Below are positions 36,202-46,266 of a stretch of DNA of 64,000 nt, one piece after another (within the stretch, counting starts at the first letter, position 1; each line of letters opens with the position of its first letter). Location of the stretch: the NCBI RefSeq assembly GCF_029892045.1, contig NZ_CP120368.1:1176001-1240000 (forward strand), written 5' to 3'. The position numbers and the translations under genes are program-made. The notes beneath the pieces were generated by a model, which was not told the DNA's origin, ran no database searches, and saw nothing but the letters and a program-made list of their open reading frames with translations. This DNA is from Sinorhizobium numidicum. GTDB taxonomy: Bacteria > Pseudomonadota > Alphaproteobacteria > Rhizobiales > Rhizobiaceae.

Positions 36202-37146
36202 ATGAGCATTGCATTCACGTTCCCCGGTCAGGGCAGTCAGGCTGTCGGTATGGGCAAGGATTTGGCGAATGCCTTCCCGGAAGCCGCGGCTGTCTTTGCC
36301 GAGGTCGACGAGGCGCTCGGTGAAAAGCTCTCCGAGATCATGTGGAACGGCCCGGAGGAAACGCTGACGCTGACGGCGAACGCCCAGCCGGCGCTGATGG
36401 CAGTTTCCATGGCGGTGATCCGCGTCCTGGAGGCCAAGGGATTGGATCCGAAGACCAAGGTCTCCTTCGTCGCCGGTCATTCGCTTGGCGAGTATTCGGC
36501 GCTCTGCGCAGCGGGAATGTTTTCGCTTGCCGATACGGCGCGGCTTCTGCGAATCCGCGGCAATGCGATGCAGGCGGCAGTTCCCGTGGGCAAAGGCGCC
36601 ATGGCGGCCATTATCGGCCTGGAGCACGCTGATGTCGAAGCGGTTTGCCGTGAAGCTTCATCGCTTGGGCCATGCCAGATCGCCAACGACAATGGCGGCG
36701 GGCAATTAGTGATCTCGGGCGAAAAGCAGGCGGTAGAAAAGGCGGCCGCGCTCGCGTCGGAGAAGGGGGCCAAGCGCGCGCTGATGCTTCCCGTTTCGGC
36801 GCCGTTCCATTCCTCTTTGATGGCGCCGGCGGCGGATGCCATGCGCGATGCGCTTTCCGACGTCGAAAAGCGCGACCCGGTGGTGCCTCTCATTGCGAAC
36901 GTCCTCGCCGCGCCCGTCAGCGATGCTGGCGAAATCGCGAGATTACTCGTCGAGCAGGTGACCGGCCAAGTGCGTTGGCGCGAGACGGTCGAGTGGTTCG
37001 CCGGCAACAATGTGACGACTCTTTATGAAATTGGCTCGGGCAAGGTGCTGACGGGACTTGCCCGGCGGATCGACAAGACTGTCAACGGCATTGCCGTCAA
37101 TACGCCCGCCGACATCGACACGGCGCTTGCCGCCCTTCTGGGCTGA
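36202..37146 (+). CDS. fabD: Malonyl-CoA:ACP transacylase
   Basis: 314-aa enzyme loading malonate onto ACP. It has the N-terminal FPGQGSQ motif, the catalytic Ser94 in AGHSLGEYSA and the catalytic His in SAPFHSSLM. Start ATG 36202 (MSIAFTFPGQ); the frame extends back to 36178 only. First gene of the fabD-fabG-acpP-fabF cluster. A short inverted repeat (GATCATGAC/GTCGATCGTGATC, about 36146-36184) lies just upstream. Confidence 0.96.
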   Translation: MSIAFTFPGQGSQAVGMGKDLANAFPEAAAVFAEVDEALGEKLSEIMWNGPEETLTLTANAQPALMAVSMAVIRVLEAKGLDPKTKVSFVAGHSLGEYSALCAAGMFSLADTARLLRIRGNAMQAAVPVGKGAMAAIIGLEHADVEAVCREASSLGPCQIANDNGGGQLVISGEKQAVEKAAALASEKGAKRALMLPVSAPFHSSLMAPAADAMRDALSDVEKRDPVVPLIANVLAAPVSDAGEIARLLVEQVTGQVRWRETVEWFAGNNVTTLYEIGSGKVLTGLARRIDKTVNGIAVNTPADIDTALAALLG

Positions 37147-37172
37147 GCGCCCCAGTTATAAGGAAGAAATCC

Positions 37173-37910
37173 ATGTTCGATCTTTCCGGCCGCAAGGCTC
37201 TTGTCACCGGCGCATCCGGTGGTATCGGCGAGGAAATCGCCCGCCTGCTGCATGCTCAAGGCGCCGTTGTCGGCTTGCATGGGACCCGCGTCGAAAAGCT
37301 CGAGGCCCTTGCCAACACGCTTGGCGAGCGGGTCAAGCTCTTTCCGGCAAACCTGGCCGACCGTACCGAAGTCAAGGCGCTCGGCGAGAAGGCGGAGGCC
37401 GAACTCGGTGGAGTCGATATCCTCGTCAATAACGCCGGCATTACCAAGGATGGCCTTTTCGTCCGTATGAGCGATGACGATTGGGACAACGTCCTCGAGG
37501 TCAACCTGACGGCGGTTTTCCGCCTGACCCGCGAACTGACCCATCCGATGATGCGTCGCCGTTTCGGCCGCATCGTCAACATCACCTCCGTTGTCGGCGT
37601 GACCGGCAATCCGGGCCAGACCAACTACTGCGCTTCGAAGGCCGGCATGATCGGCTTTTCCAAGTCGCTCGCGCAGGAAATCGCCACCCGCAACGTCACC
37701 GTCAACTGCGTTGCCCCGGGATTCATCGAAAGCGCGATGACGGGCAAGCTCAATGACAAGCAGAAGGAGGGCATCATGACTGCCATCCCGATGCGGCGGA
37801 TGGGAACCGGCGCTGAAGTCGCATCTGCGGTCGCCTACCTCGCTTCGAACGAGGCGGGTTACGTCACCGGTCAGACCATCCACGTCAACGGTGGCATGGC
37901 AATGATCTGA
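37173..37910 (+). CDS. fabG: 3-oxoacyl-ACP reductase
   Basis: 245-aa NADPH-dependent reductase of fatty acid elongation. It shows the GASGGIG cofactor motif, NNAGITKDGL and the catalytic Ser/Tyr/Lys (NITSVVG, NYCASKAGMIGFSK). AAGGAAG lies 6 bases before ATG 37173. It follows fabD after 26 bases and clearly shares its transcript. Confidence 0.96.
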   Translation: MFDLSGRKALVTGASGGIGEEIARLLHAQGAVVGLHGTRVEKLEALANTLGERVKLFPANLADRTEVKALGEKAEAELGGVDILVNNAGITKDGLFVRMSDDDWDNVLEVNLTAVFRLTRELTHPMMRRRFGRIVNITSVVGVTGNPGQTNYCASKAGMIGFSKSLAQEIATRNVTVNCVAPGFIESAMTGKLNDKQKEGIMTAIPMRRMGTGAEVASAVAYLASNEAGYVTGQTIHVNGGMAMI

Positions 37911-38246
37911 TCCGGCGTCGAGCGGTGTGGTTGTCTGCCGTTTGGGCTCCCCTACATAACCCGCTTCGGCGACTTTACGTGTTGATGCCAAATGCCTGAA
38001 ATTCAATGTTGAGCAAGCAGATGTCGGGCATTTTCGCACTTTGCGACAGACATAAACCGTGTTAATCGGGCCATGACTGTGCGCAGTCGACCGGCCCGGC
38101 CAGGTTGTCCGGCAGCCCCGCTGCCATGGGTTTCCGCGGACACGGTTGGATGGATTGCCCGTTGGACCATCTTGGTCTATCAGGCTTGATTGAGTACCGG
38201 TGCCCAGAATGGCGCCGCAGATAAACAAAGGTCGAGGAACTCCGAC
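37911..38246. other. Intergenic region upstream of acpP
   Basis: About 335 bases between fabG and acpP, long for an operon, implying a separate acpP promoter. I could not pick a convincing -35/-10 pair. No repeat of the mosaic families and no coding frame seen. Confidence 0.5.
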
Positions 38247-38483
38247 ATGAGCGATATCGCAGAACGCGTGAAGAAAATTGTTATTGATCATCTTGGCGTT
38301 GACGCCGAAAAGGTCAGCGAAGGCGCTAGCTTCATCGATGATCTCGGCGCGGACTCGCTCGACACGGTCGAACTGGTCATGGCATTCGAAGAAGAATTCG
38401 GTGTCGAGATTCCGGACGACGCAGCGGATTCGATTCTGACCGTTGGCGACGCCGTCAAGTTCATCGAGAAGGCCCAGGCCTGA
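38247..38483 (+). CDS. acpP: Acyl carrier protein
   Basis: 78-aa acidic protein that carries growing acyl chains. The phosphopantetheine site is Ser37 in [18 protein letters not shown] precedes ATG 38247. Length and sequence are those of the housekeeping ACP rather than specialised rhizobial NodF or AcpXL. A hairpin follows before fabF. Confidence 0.98.
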   Translation: MSDIAERVKKIVIDHLGVDAEKVSEGASFIDDLGADSLDTVELVMAFEEEFGVEIPDDAADSILTVGDAVKFIEKAQA

Positions 38484-38509
38484 TTCTTTGTACGGCTAAG
38501 GCCGTCGAC

Positions 38510-38528
38510 GGGCCGCCTTGTGCGGCCC
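38510..38528 (+). terminator. Hairpin between acpP and fabF
   Basis: GGGCCGC (38510-38516) pairs with GCGGCCC (38522-38528) across a five-base loop, 27 bases past the acpP stop, with no T run. It may be a partial terminator or 3'-stabiliser that keeps ACP mRNA in excess over fabF. Confidence 0.5.
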
Positions 38529-38702
38529 GCACAGCCTAGGGAAGTGGGCTGGCCTGCGTCGACCGCGGGTTCTCGATCAGCAAAGCGTTCCCGCCTTTCC
38601 TCTGGTCGCTGCTAGAATATTTACTACGGATAAACGGATCGGGCTCGTCACGCGTGGTCCGCTCCGGCTCTGGAGTTGAACAGTCAGGGTGGGTCACGGG
38701 TT

Positions 38703-39968
38703 ATGAGACGTGTCGTTATCACCGGTACCGGCATGGTATCGCCTTTGGGTTGCGGAACCGAGGTCAGTTGGTCGCGACTTGTCGCCGGCCAGAATGCCGC
38801 CCGCAGGGTTACCGAATTCGAGGTCGAGGATCTCCCCGCCAAGATTGCCTGCCGCATCCCCTTCGGCGACGGCGCTGATGGCAGCTTCAATGCCGACGAT
38901 TGGATGGAGCCGAAGGAGCAGCGCAAGGTCGATCCCTTTATCGTCTACGCGATGGCTGCCGCCGACATGGCGCTGGCGGACGCCGGCTGGAAGCCGGAGC
39001 GCGACGAGGATCAAATTGCGACCGGCGTGCTGATCGGTTCCGGTATCGGCGGTCTGGAGGGCATTGTCGATGCCGGCTATACGCTCCGCGACAAGGGTCC
39101 GCGTCGTATCTCGCCCTTCTTCATTCCCGGCCGCCTGATCAATCTTGCCTCCGGCCAGGTTTCCATTCGCCACAAGCTGCGCGGCCCAAACCATTCGGTC
39201 GTCACGGCCTGCTCGACGGGCGCGCATGCGATCGGAGATGCAAGCCGGCTGATCGCGCTCGGCGATGCCGATGTGATGGTAGCGGGCGGTGCCGAATCGC
39301 CGATCTGCCGCATCTCGCTCGCGGGCTTTGCCGCGTGCAAGGCGCTTTCGACCCAGCATAACGACAATCCCGAAAAGGCGTCGCGTCCCTATGATACCGA
39401 TCGCGACGGTTTTGTGATGGGCGAAGGCGCGGGCATCGTTATTCTGGAAGAGCTGGAGCATGCGAAGGCGCGCGGCGCGAAGATCTATGCCGAAGTGGTC
39501 GGCTACGGCCTTTCCGGGGATGCTTTCCATATCACCGCTCCGTCCGAGGACGGCGACGGCGCTTACCGCTGCATGCAGATGGCATTGAAGCGCGCCGGCC
39601 TGAAAGCTTCCGACGTCGACTATATCAACGCCCACGGCACCTCCACCATGGCCGACACGATCGAACTCGGCGCTGTCGAGCGGCTGGTCGGCGACAGCGC
39701 GCCCAACATATCCATGTCTTCGACCAAGTCGGCGATTGGGCACCTGCTCGGAGCTGCAGGCGCGGTCGAGGCCATCTTCTCCGCCTTGGCGATTCGCGAC
39801 AACGTCGCCCCGCCCACCCTCAATCTCGACAATCCTTCGGCCGAGACGAAGATCGATCTGGTGCCGCATGTGGCGCGCAAGCGCGAAATCAATGTGGCAT
39901 TGTCGAACTCCTTCGGCTTCGGCGGCACAAACGCGTCGCTGGTTCTGCGCCGATACAACGGCAATTGA
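38703..39968 (+). CDS. fabF: 3-oxoacyl-ACP synthase II (KAS II)
   Basis: 421-aa condensing enzyme. The Cys170-His-His triad is visible: TACSTGAHA, NAHGTSTMADTIEL and IGHLLGAAGA. Start ATG 38703 (MRRVVITGTG); the frame open to 38676 lacks homology. It lies 220 bases after acpP, downstream of the hairpin, and ends the fab cluster. Confidence 0.96.
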   Translation: MRRVVITGTGMVSPLGCGTEVSWSRLVAGQNAARRVTEFEVEDLPAKIACRIPFGDGADGSFNADDWMEPKEQRKVDPFIVYAMAAADMALADAGWKPERDEDQIATGVLIGSGIGGLEGIVDAGYTLRDKGPRRISPFFIPGRLINLASGQVSIRHKLRGPNHSVVTACSTGAHAIGDASRLIALGDADVMVAGGAESPICRISLAGFAACKALSTQHNDNPEKASRPYDTDRDGFVMGEGAGIVILEELEHAKARGAKIYAEVVGYGLSGDAFHITAPSEDGDGAYRCMQMALKRAGLKASDVDYINAHGTSTMADTIELGAVERLVGDSAPNISMSSTKSAIGHLLGAAGAVEAIFSALAIRDNVAPPTLNLDNPSAETKIDLVPHVARKREINVALSNSFGFGGTNASLVLRRYNGN

Positions 39969-40274
39969 TGGCGAGGATCATTCACGGATCGGCTCTGATT
40001 CGGGGGAGGCATGAGCGGAAAACCGTTTCACGCTTTTTCATCCCGTTCAGAGCTGGTCGGTGATCCTGCTTTTTGCCGCAATGCTCGCTACAAGCTGTCG
40101 ATGGAAAGGTGCCGCCTTGGGTGTCGCCACCAAAGGGCTATGTTCGCGCAAGGCACATCTGACAATTGTAGAATATCGATTGCTCTGACACATTCACGCT
40201 TGCTGTCGGTCTAAGCCGAAATTCGCACCGGCGGCAGTTCGATTGAAGTGGCGAATTTCGGATTCGGGATCATC
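39969..40274. other. Intergenic region between fabF and mltG
   Basis: About 306 bases. The segment 40010-40055 (GAGCGGAAAACCGTTTCACGC...CATCCCGTTCAG) is a degenerate copy of the GC-rich companion module. A 67-codon frame from 40011 begins inside it and has no other support. The rest shows nothing recognisable. Confidence 0.5.
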
Positions 40275-41453
40275 GTGAGCGACTCAAGCGACAACAGCGC
40301 GGCGCAATTCGGCCGCAATGAAACCGGGAGCAACGGGCCGATCATTCCGAAATCGGCAAGCGAGGCTTTGCGCCCGGAAAAGGTTCCGCAACCGCCCAAG
40401 CGTTCGCGCAAGGCGCGCAGCCAGGTCGTCATCTTTCTCAACTTCCTGATGACCGTAATCGTTTTCGTGGCGCTGGCGGCTGCCGGGGCCGTCTATTATG
40501 CGATGCACGAATATGAAAAGCCGGGGCCATTGGAAGCAAACAAGAACTTCATCGTTCGAAGCGGTGCCGGCGTCAGCGAAATTGCCAGCGGACTCGAGCG
40601 CAACAACATCATCTCGGACAGCCGCGTCTTCCGCTTCGTCTCCGAAGCCTATCTCGATGACGAGACGCTGAAGGCGGGCGAATACGAGATCAAAGCCCGG
40701 TCCTCGATGCAGGAGATCATGCAACTGCTGAAGTCCGGCAAGTCGATCCTCTATTCCGTTTCGCTGCCTGAGGGGCTGACCGTCAAGCAGATGTTCCGCC
40801 GGCTTGCTGACGACACGGTTCTTGCCGGTGATCTGCCGCAGGAATTGCCGCCCGAAGGTTCGCTCAAGCCGGACACCTACAAGTTCACCCGTGGCACGAA
40901 ACGCGGCGAAATCGTCCAGCAGATGATCGCGGCGCAGGAAGCGCTGGTCGGGCAGATATGGGAGAAACGCGATCCGAACCTGCCTGTCTCGACGATTGAG
41001 GAGTTCGTGACGCTGGCCTCCATCGTGGAAAAGGAAACGGGGCGGGCGGACGAACGGCCGCGGGTTGCCTCCGTCTTCATAAATCGCCTGGAGAAAGGCA
41101 TGCGGCTGCAGTCGGATCCGACGATCATCTATGGTATCTTTGGTGGCGACGGCAAGCCGGCGGATCGACTGATCCTGAAGTCGGACCTCGACAAACAAAC
41201 GCCGTACAACACCTATCTTATCAAGGGGTTGCCGCCGACACCAATCGCAAACCCGGGCCGCGCGGCGCTGGAAGCGGTAGCCAATCCTTCGCGCACCCCG
41301 GAACTCTATTTCGTCGCCGACGGCACCGGCGGGCATGTCTTCGCCGCGACGCTCGACGAACACAACGCGAACGTTCGGCGTTGGCGAAAGATTGAAGCAG
41401 AGAAGGCGGCAGAGGCGGCGAAGGCCGCCCAGGATGCTGTAACCGCCCAATAG
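40275..41453 (+). CDS. mltG: Endolytic peptidoglycan transglycosylase MltG
   Basis: 392-aa inner-membrane enzyme that cuts nascent glycan strands and sets their length. The cytoplasmic N terminus (about 50 residues, KRSRKARSQ) precedes one membrane helix (VVIFLNFLMTVIVFVALAAAGAVYYA). A LysM-like segment and the YceG catalytic domain follow, with the key glutamate in ASIVEKETG (Glu252/Glu254) and the FINRLEKGMRLQSDPTI motif. Start GTG 40275 is chosen over GTG 40248 because residues between them show no family match. The C-terminal 20 residues are Ala/Glu-rich. Confidence 0.92.
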   Translation: MSDSSDNSAAQFGRNETGSNGPIIPKSASEALRPEKVPQPPKRSRKARSQVVIFLNFLMTVIVFVALAAAGAVYYAMHEYEKPGPLEANKNFIVRSGAGVSEIASGLERNNIISDSRVFRFVSEAYLDDETLKAGEYEIKARSSMQEIMQLLKSGKSILYSVSLPEGLTVKQMFRRLADDTVLAGDLPQELPPEGSLKPDTYKFTRGTKRGEIVQQMIAAQEALVGQIWEKRDPNLPVSTIEEFVTLASIVEKETGRADERPRVASVFINRLEKGMRLQSDPTIIYGIFGGDGKPADRLILKSDLDKQTPYNTYLIKGLPPTPIANPGRAALEAVANPSRTPELYFVADGTGGHVFAATLDEHNANVRRWRKIEAEKAAEAAKAAQDAVTAQ

Positions 41454-41481
41454 ATCACAAGCTTGATCGAGTCTGATAAGT

Positions 41482-41530
41482 TAGAGCGGGATGCGGCGGA
41501 AAACCGCGCATACTTGCTCATCCCGCTCTA
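41482..41530. repeat. Isolated companion mosaic module with perfect 12-bp ends
   Basis: TAGAGCGGGATG (41482-41493) and CATCCCGCTCTA (41519-41530) are perfect inverted repeats enclosing a smaller GCGG..AAAA..CCGC hairpin. Elsewhere this module is fused to RIME elements (1896, 5102, 18051); here it is free-standing, between mltG and yicC. Confidence 0.75.
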
Positions 41531-41641
41531 CGCGCAGTAACGACCGGCTGCATTGTGGATGGCTTGACGGCGGCGTGGATATCCCTTGCGGGATGCCGCG
41601 CCGCCGCCTTATTGCTTCTGCGAAACCGAACGGAGGAAATG

Positions 41642-42529
41642 ATGCCGCTCCAATCGATGACCGGCTTTGCCAGGAGAGAGGGGAGCACCGGGCGTTACCG
41701 TTGGGCCTGGGAATTGCGGTCGGTCAACGGCAAGGGGCTCGATATTCGGCTTCGACTGCCGCAAGGACTCGAGCGCTTCGAGCCTGACTGTCGGCGTCTT
41801 GCTTCGGAGTATTTCTCCCGTGGCAATTTGCAGATCGGCCTGTCCGTCAGCAGTGGCGAGGCGGCGGTCGAAGCCGTCGTCAATCAGGGTGCCTTGTCCG
41901 CCGTCTTGAAGCTCCGCGAGCAGCTCGGTGAACTGGTCGATCCGGCGCCGCTCAAATTCGATACGCTGCTTTCGATTCGAGGTATCGTGGATTTCCGCGA
42001 GCCGGAGGAAAGCGAGAACGATCGCACCGCGCGCGATGCCGACATCCTCGCCGGCTTGGAACAGGCCCTTGCCGACCTCCGGGCGATGCGGGAGGAGGAG
42101 GGACGTGGGCTCGGGCAAATCCTGCTCGCGCACGTGGACAGGATGGAGCGCCTGACGACGGTGGTTGAGAACGACCCATCGCGCAGCCCGTCAGCCATTG
42201 CTGAAAGGCTGGCGCAGCAGGTCGCGCTCATCATGGACGGCGCCGCTACGCTCGACCGCGAAAGGCTGCATGCGGAGGTGGCGTTGCTTGCGACCAAAGC
42301 CGACCTCCGCGAAGAGATCGACCGTCTCGGCTCGCATATCGCGGCAGCGCGCGATCTGCTTGCAAAGGGCGGGCCGGTCGGCCGCAAGCTCGATTTCCTT
42401 GCACAGGAATTTAACCGCGAATCGAATACGATCTGCTCGAAATCGAATGCTGCCGCAGTCTCGGCCGCCGGTATCGAATTGAAGGTGGTCATCGACCAGT
42501 TCCGCGAACAGGTTCAGAATCTGGAGTAA
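41642..42529 (+). CDS. yicC: YicC/YloC family endoribonuclease
   Basis: 295-aa protein of the YicC family, recently shown in enterobacteria to be an endoribonuclease. It shows the N-terminal SMTGFAR motif, WELRSVNGKGLDIRLRLP, and the C-terminal LDFLAQEFNRESNTICSKS (DUF1732) region. GGAGG lies 5 bases before ATG 41642; ATG 41639 is too close and the frame to 41555 is not conserved. It is followed 3 bases later by gmk, the classic yicC-gmk pair. Confidence 0.93.
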   Translation: MPLQSMTGFARREGSTGRYRWAWELRSVNGKGLDIRLRLPQGLERFEPDCRRLASEYFSRGNLQIGLSVSSGEAAVEAVVNQGALSAVLKLREQLGELVDPAPLKFDTLLSIRGIVDFREPEESENDRTARDADILAGLEQALADLRAMREEEGRGLGQILLAHVDRMERLTTVVENDPSRSPSAIAERLAQQVALIMDGAATLDRERLHAEVALLATKADLREEIDRLGSHIAAARDLLAKGGPVGRKLDFLAQEFNRESNTICSKSNAAAVSAAGIELKVVIDQFREQVQNLE

Positions 42530-42532
42530 GAC

Positions 42533-43192
42533 ATGAAGCCGGCGACCGTTTCGCCCATCAAGATTGCCCGTCGCGGATTGATGCTCGTGATTTCGTCGCC
42601 CTCGGGCGCCGGGAAGTCGACGATCGCGCGCAATCTACTCGAAGCCGATCCGGAACTGAGCATTTCGGTGAGCGTCACGACGCGCGCGCGACGCCCGAGT
42701 GAGATCGAGGGACGGCATTATTATTTCAAGTCGATCCGCGAATTCGAGGCGCTTCGAGCGACGGACTCGCTGCTCGAATGGGCAGAGGTGCATGGCAACT
42801 TCTACGGCACGCCGCGCGATGCCGTGGAGGCCGCGATGGCTGAAGGCCGTGACATGCTCTTCGATATCGACTGGCAGGGTGCTCAGCAATTGCAGGAGAG
42901 GATGGCGGGCGATGTCGTCTCGATCTTCATCCTGCCGCCGTCCATGGCCGAGCTGCAGTCGAGGCTGCATCGTCGCGCCGAAGACAGCGAGGAAGTCATT
43001 GCGACCCGGCTCGCCAATTCGCGGGCGGAGATCGAACACTGGCGGGAGTACGACTACATCGTCATCAACGATGACCTCGATCGAGCATTCTCCTCCGTTC
43101 GAGCGATCGTCGAAGCTGAGCGGCTGCGCCGCGACCGGCGGCCCGGCCTTTTCGAGTTCGTCAACGGGCTCCTGACGGAAAATCCCTTCTAG
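42533..43192 (+). CDS. gmk: Guanylate kinase
   Basis: 219-aa enzyme phosphorylating GMP/dGMP. It has the P-loop SPSGAGKST, the GMP-binding [17 protein letters not shown] segment and [14 protein letters not shown] 42533 lies 3 bases after yicC, coupled to it. Ends 44 bases from the convergent rsmA gene. Confidence 0.96.
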   Translation: MKPATVSPIKIARRGLMLVISSPSGAGKSTIARNLLEADPELSISVSVTTRARRPSEIEGRHYYFKSIREFEALRATDSLLEWAEVHGNFYGTPRDAVEAAMAEGRDMLFDIDWQGAQQLQERMAGDVVSIFILPPSMAELQSRLHRRAEDSEEVIATRLANSRAEIEHWREYDYIVINDDLDRAFSSVRAIVEAERLRRDRRPGLFEFVNGLLTENPF

Positions 43193-43236
43193 CCAATAAC
43201 CTGATTTCAAGTCTGTTCGCGCTTTGACTGTGCCCC

Positions 43237-44061
43237 TCAAATGGAATTGGCCAGCCGGCAGAACTCTTCCACTGTCAGCGTTTCGGCGCGGCGTTGCGGA
43301 TCGATGTCTGCCTTTGCAAGTAGCGCCTCGCCACCGAGTGGCTTCAGGCTTTGGCGCAACATCTTCCGGCGCTGCCCAAAGGCAGCGTGGGTCACTTTCT
43401 CGAGGGCCGAAGCGGCGCAGGGGATCGGATTGTCGATCGGTTCGAGATGAACGACCGTGGAGGTTACCTTCGGCGGCGGCGTGAAGGCTTGCGGCGGAAT
43501 GTCGAACGCCAGGCGTGCCCTTGTCCGCCAGCCACAGAGGACACCGAGGCGGCCATAGTGGTCGTCGTCGGCGCTCGCGACGATCCTGAGGCCCACTTCG
43601 CGTTGGAACATGAGCGTCATCGACTGCCAGAAGGGCGGCCAGCGCTCCGGCAGCAGCCAGTTGACGAGGAGTTGCGTGCCGACATTGTAGGGGAGGTTGG
43701 CGATGATGCGTACTGGCCCCTCGGCCAGCGTCTCGAACGGCACCTTCAGCGCGTCGGCCTCGATGACGTCAAGCCGGCCCGGATAATGGGCACTGATTTC
43801 GGCAAGGGCCGGCAGGCAGCGCGCGTCGCGTTCGATAGCGACGACCTTCTTGGCTCCAAGCGCGAGAATCGCCCGCGTGAGACCGCCGGGACCGGGCCCG
43901 ACTTCAATGACGGTCACGCCGTCGAGCGGACCGGCTGTGCGTGCAATCTTCTGGGTAAGATTGAGATCGAGCAGGAAGTTCTGTCCAAGTGCCTTCTTCG
44001 CGTCGAGACCATGGCGCTGGATCACATCGCGAAGCGGCGGCAGACCGTCGAGTGCTGCCAT
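43237..44061 (-). CDS. rsmA: 16S rRNA dimethyladenosine transferase
   Basis: 274-aa methyltransferase that dimethylates the two adjacent adenosines near the 16S rRNA 3' end, a late ribosome assembly check. Motifs: [14 protein letters not shown] site [20 protein letters not shown] catalytic loop and the C-terminal [13 protein letters not shown]. Start ATG 44061 overlaps the pdxA stop by one base (TGATG), so the two are coupled. Also known as ksgA. Confidence 0.96.
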   Translation of the reverse strand: MAALDGLPPLRDVIQRHGLDAKKALGQNFLLDLNLTQKIARTAGPLDGVTVIEVGPGPGGLTRAILALGAKKVVAIERDARCLPALAEISAHYPGRLDVIEADALKVPFETLAEGPVRIIANLPYNVGTQLLVNWLLPERWPPFWQSMTLMFQREVGLRIVASADDDHYGRLGVLCGWRTRARLAFDIPPQAFTPPPKVTSTVVHLEPIDNPIPCAASALEKVTHAAFGQRRKMLRQSLKPLGGEALLAKADIDPQRRAETLTVEEFCRLANSI

Positions 44062-45089
44062 CAGCGAGGCATCCCTTCTGCATTGTCGGCAAGTTCCGCC
44101 GCCAGGCGCAGTGCCGCGAGAAGACTATCCTCGCGTGCAACGCCTTTCCCCGCAAGGCTGAAAGCCGTGCCGTGATCCGGCGATGTTCTGATGAACGGCA
44201 GCCCGAGCGTGACATTGACGCTGTCGTCGAAGCCGAGCGCTTTCGCCGGTATCAACGCCTGGTCATGGTACATGCAGATCGCGACGTCGTAGATTTCTCT
44301 CGCTCGATCGTGGAACATCGTGTCGGCCGGAAGCGGGCCGACAACATCCAATCCCTCGGCGCGGAGCCGGTCGATGACGGGGCGTATGACAGCGTCGTCT
44401 TCTAGGCCGAGCGCGCCCCCTTCGCCCGCATGCGGGTTGAGGCCGGCGACGGCCAGACGCGGCGCTGTCAGGCCGAAGCGGCTTCTAAGATCCGCAGCCG
44501 TGATCGTGCAGGTCCGGTAGATGAGCTCCGGCGTCAGTTCACCGGGGACGTCCTTCAGCGGAATATGGATGGTCACGGGAACTGCGCGCAGCTTCGGGCC
44601 GGCCAGCATCATCACCGGCATGACGAGCAGCCCTGTGGCTTTCGTGGCGAGGTCCGCGAGATATTCGGTATGTCCCGGGAAACGAAAGCCTGCCTCGTAG
44701 AGTACGGCCTTCGCGATCGGATTGGTGACGACGGCTGATGCCTCGCCCGCCATCACGAGGCGGACGGCTATATCGATCGCATCGGTGACGGCCGAAGCAT
44801 TGGCCGCATTCGGTTGACCGGCGACAACGGCTGCGGGGCAGGGGATCGGCAGCACGGGCAAGGACTCAGAGAAGGCCGAGTGCGCTTCGAAACAGTCGGT
44901 TTCCCTTATCTGCACAGTTTGACCGAGAGCCTTCGCACGTGCCGAGAGCACCGAAGGGTCGCCAATGAACAGGAAGGGCGGCGTCGGCCGCGTGACCCGG
45001 CTTGCCCACACGGCAAGGCTGATATCCGGGCCGATCCCAGCCGGATCGCCCATCGTCAGGGCGATTGGCCTGCCGCTCGTCTTGTCCAT
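44061..45089 (-). CDS. pdxA: 4-hydroxythreonine-4-phosphate dehydrogenase
   Basis: 342-aa NAD-dependent enzyme of pyridoxal 5'-phosphate synthesis. It shows [10 protein letters not shown], the metal-binding His of [21 protein letters not shown] and [14 protein letters not shown]. Start ATG 45089; an upstream frame extends to 45335 in the surA gene but lacks homology. It follows surA by 11 bases and overlaps rsmA. The surA-pdxA-rsmA order is widely conserved in proteobacteria. Confidence 0.96.
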   Translation of the reverse strand: MDKTSGRPIALTMGDPAGIGPDISLAVWASRVTRPTPPFLFIGDPSVLSARAKALGQTVQIRETDCFEAHSAFSESLPVLPIPCPAAVVAGQPNAANASAVTDAIDIAVRLVMAGEASAVVTNPIAKAVLYEAGFRFPGHTEYLADLATKATGLLVMPVMMLAGPKLRAVPVTIHIPLKDVPGELTPELIYRTCTITAADLRSRFGLTAPRLAVAGLNPHAGEGGALGLEDDAVIRPVIDRLRAEGLDVVGPLPADTMFHDRAREIYDVAICMYHDQALIPAKALGFDDSVNVTLGLPFIRTSPDHGTAFSLAGKGVAREDSLLAALRLAAELADNAEGMPR

Positions 45090-45100
45090 AATGGCCCGTG

Positions 45101-46039
45101 TTACTTGTTGACGATCTGCGCCCTTTCGCGCAGTTCCTCCAGGAATTTCACGCTGTTCGGATCTTCTCCGCCGGCCTTTTTCTTGCCGAGGTCTTCCGTG
45201 CGGAAGACGATTTCGGCGGCCGTATCGTCGTTGACCTGGCGCTTTTTGCAGATCGCCAGATACTCGACGCCTTTTTCCGTGACGCGCGTTCCAGTCGTCA
45301 TGCCGTCGCCGGCCTTTTCGACAAGCGGCTTCCACTCCTCCGGCAATTGCGGCGCGAGCAGGCGGCCGAGATTGCGGATCGATACGTCACGGTAGTTTGC
45401 TGCAAAAGCCTTGGATGTTTCGCAACCGGGGAACTGCGAGCGCGAAGCATTCGCTTCCGCCTGCCGCTTCGCCGTGATCGCGCCGCGCTTTGATTCCGGA
45501 ATGACGAAGATGACCTGCTGGAGGAAATATTCCGTCGTCACGGGCTTGTTGCCGCCGCTCTCCATCATCCGTTTGACGAGGTCGCCACCGGAAAGGCGGC
45601 CGGCGTTGCCATAGCGAAGATTCACAACGCGCGGCCAGCTCATCTGAATGGCGATATACTGCTTGAAATGCTCGGCCCCGACACCGGCTTGGTCCAGAAC
45701 CTTGCCGAGCTGTTCCGGCGAAAGCTTGTTTCCTGCGGCAAAACGCGCATACGCAGCGTCAACATCCGCCGTGCTGACGGATTGCTGGACGCGGGCGATC
45801 TCGCCGCGTTTCAGCACTTCATCGATGAGCTGTTGCTTCGCCGCCTCTGCGCCGCCGCTTTGCCGCTGAAGGCGAAGGAACGCCGCGCGCTTGGCGATAT
45901 CGCTCGAGGTGATCACCACGCTGTTGACGATCACCTTCACTTGGCTCGCGGCCTGCGCAACCGCTCCCACGGCAACACTCAACGCTCCAGCGAGCGCCAG
46001 CGCCGAGAGCGTCCTCAAGATCGAGATTTTCCCGCCCAT
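45101..46039 (-). CDS. surA: SurA-like periplasmic chaperone
   Basis: 312-aa exported protein. The signal peptide ([20 protein letters not shown]) is followed by the SurA N-terminal domain ([25 protein letters not shown]... [14 protein letters not shown]...). A C-terminal region about the size of one parvulin domain follows ([13 protein letters not shown]... to AICKKRQV). It is shorter than E. coli SurA (about 428 aa), and the parvulin-like region lacks the usual conserved residues, so it is probably chaperone rather than isomerase. Start ATG 46039; the frame extends to 46222. It assists outer-membrane protein folding, consistent with its position after lptD. Confidence 0.85.
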   Translation of the reverse strand: MGGKISILRTLSALALAGALSVAVGAVAQAASQVKVIVNSVVITSSDIAKRAAFLRLQRQSGGAEAAKQQLIDEVLKRGEIARVQQSVSTADVDAAYARFAAGNKLSPEQLGKVLDQAGVGAEHFKQYIAIQMSWPRVVNLRYGNAGRLSGGDLVKRMMESGGNKPVTTEYFLQQVIFVIPESKRGAITAKRQAEANASRSQFPGCETSKAFAANYRDVSIRNLGRLLAPQLPEEWKPLVEKAGDGMTTGTRVTEKGVEYLAICKKRQVNDDTAAEIVFRTEDLGKKKAGGEDPNSVKFLEELRERAQIVNK

Positions 46040-46266
46040 GATCTTTCCTTGTTCGTCCCGCGCTTCATCCGCCTGCGGCCTTCTGTCGGGCCGCCAGCCC
46101 GCGCTTACCCTAATGTCGAGGGAATGCATAATACATGCGGCTAAACAATGACAAGACCGCATGAACGATCGAGCACCGCCGCGGGTCGCTTGTTCCGGCG
46201 CGGCGATTGCTGTCGTGCTCACGTTAACGCCGCGGAAGGAGACAGGCGATCGACGCCTGCCCGGTC

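Noticed and set aside
40011..40214. 67-codon ORF with a GGGGGAGGC site between fabF and mltG
   Set aside because: Its start lies inside a degenerate copy of the repeat module seen at 5102 and 41482, so the apparent ribosome site and codons are probably repeat sequence.
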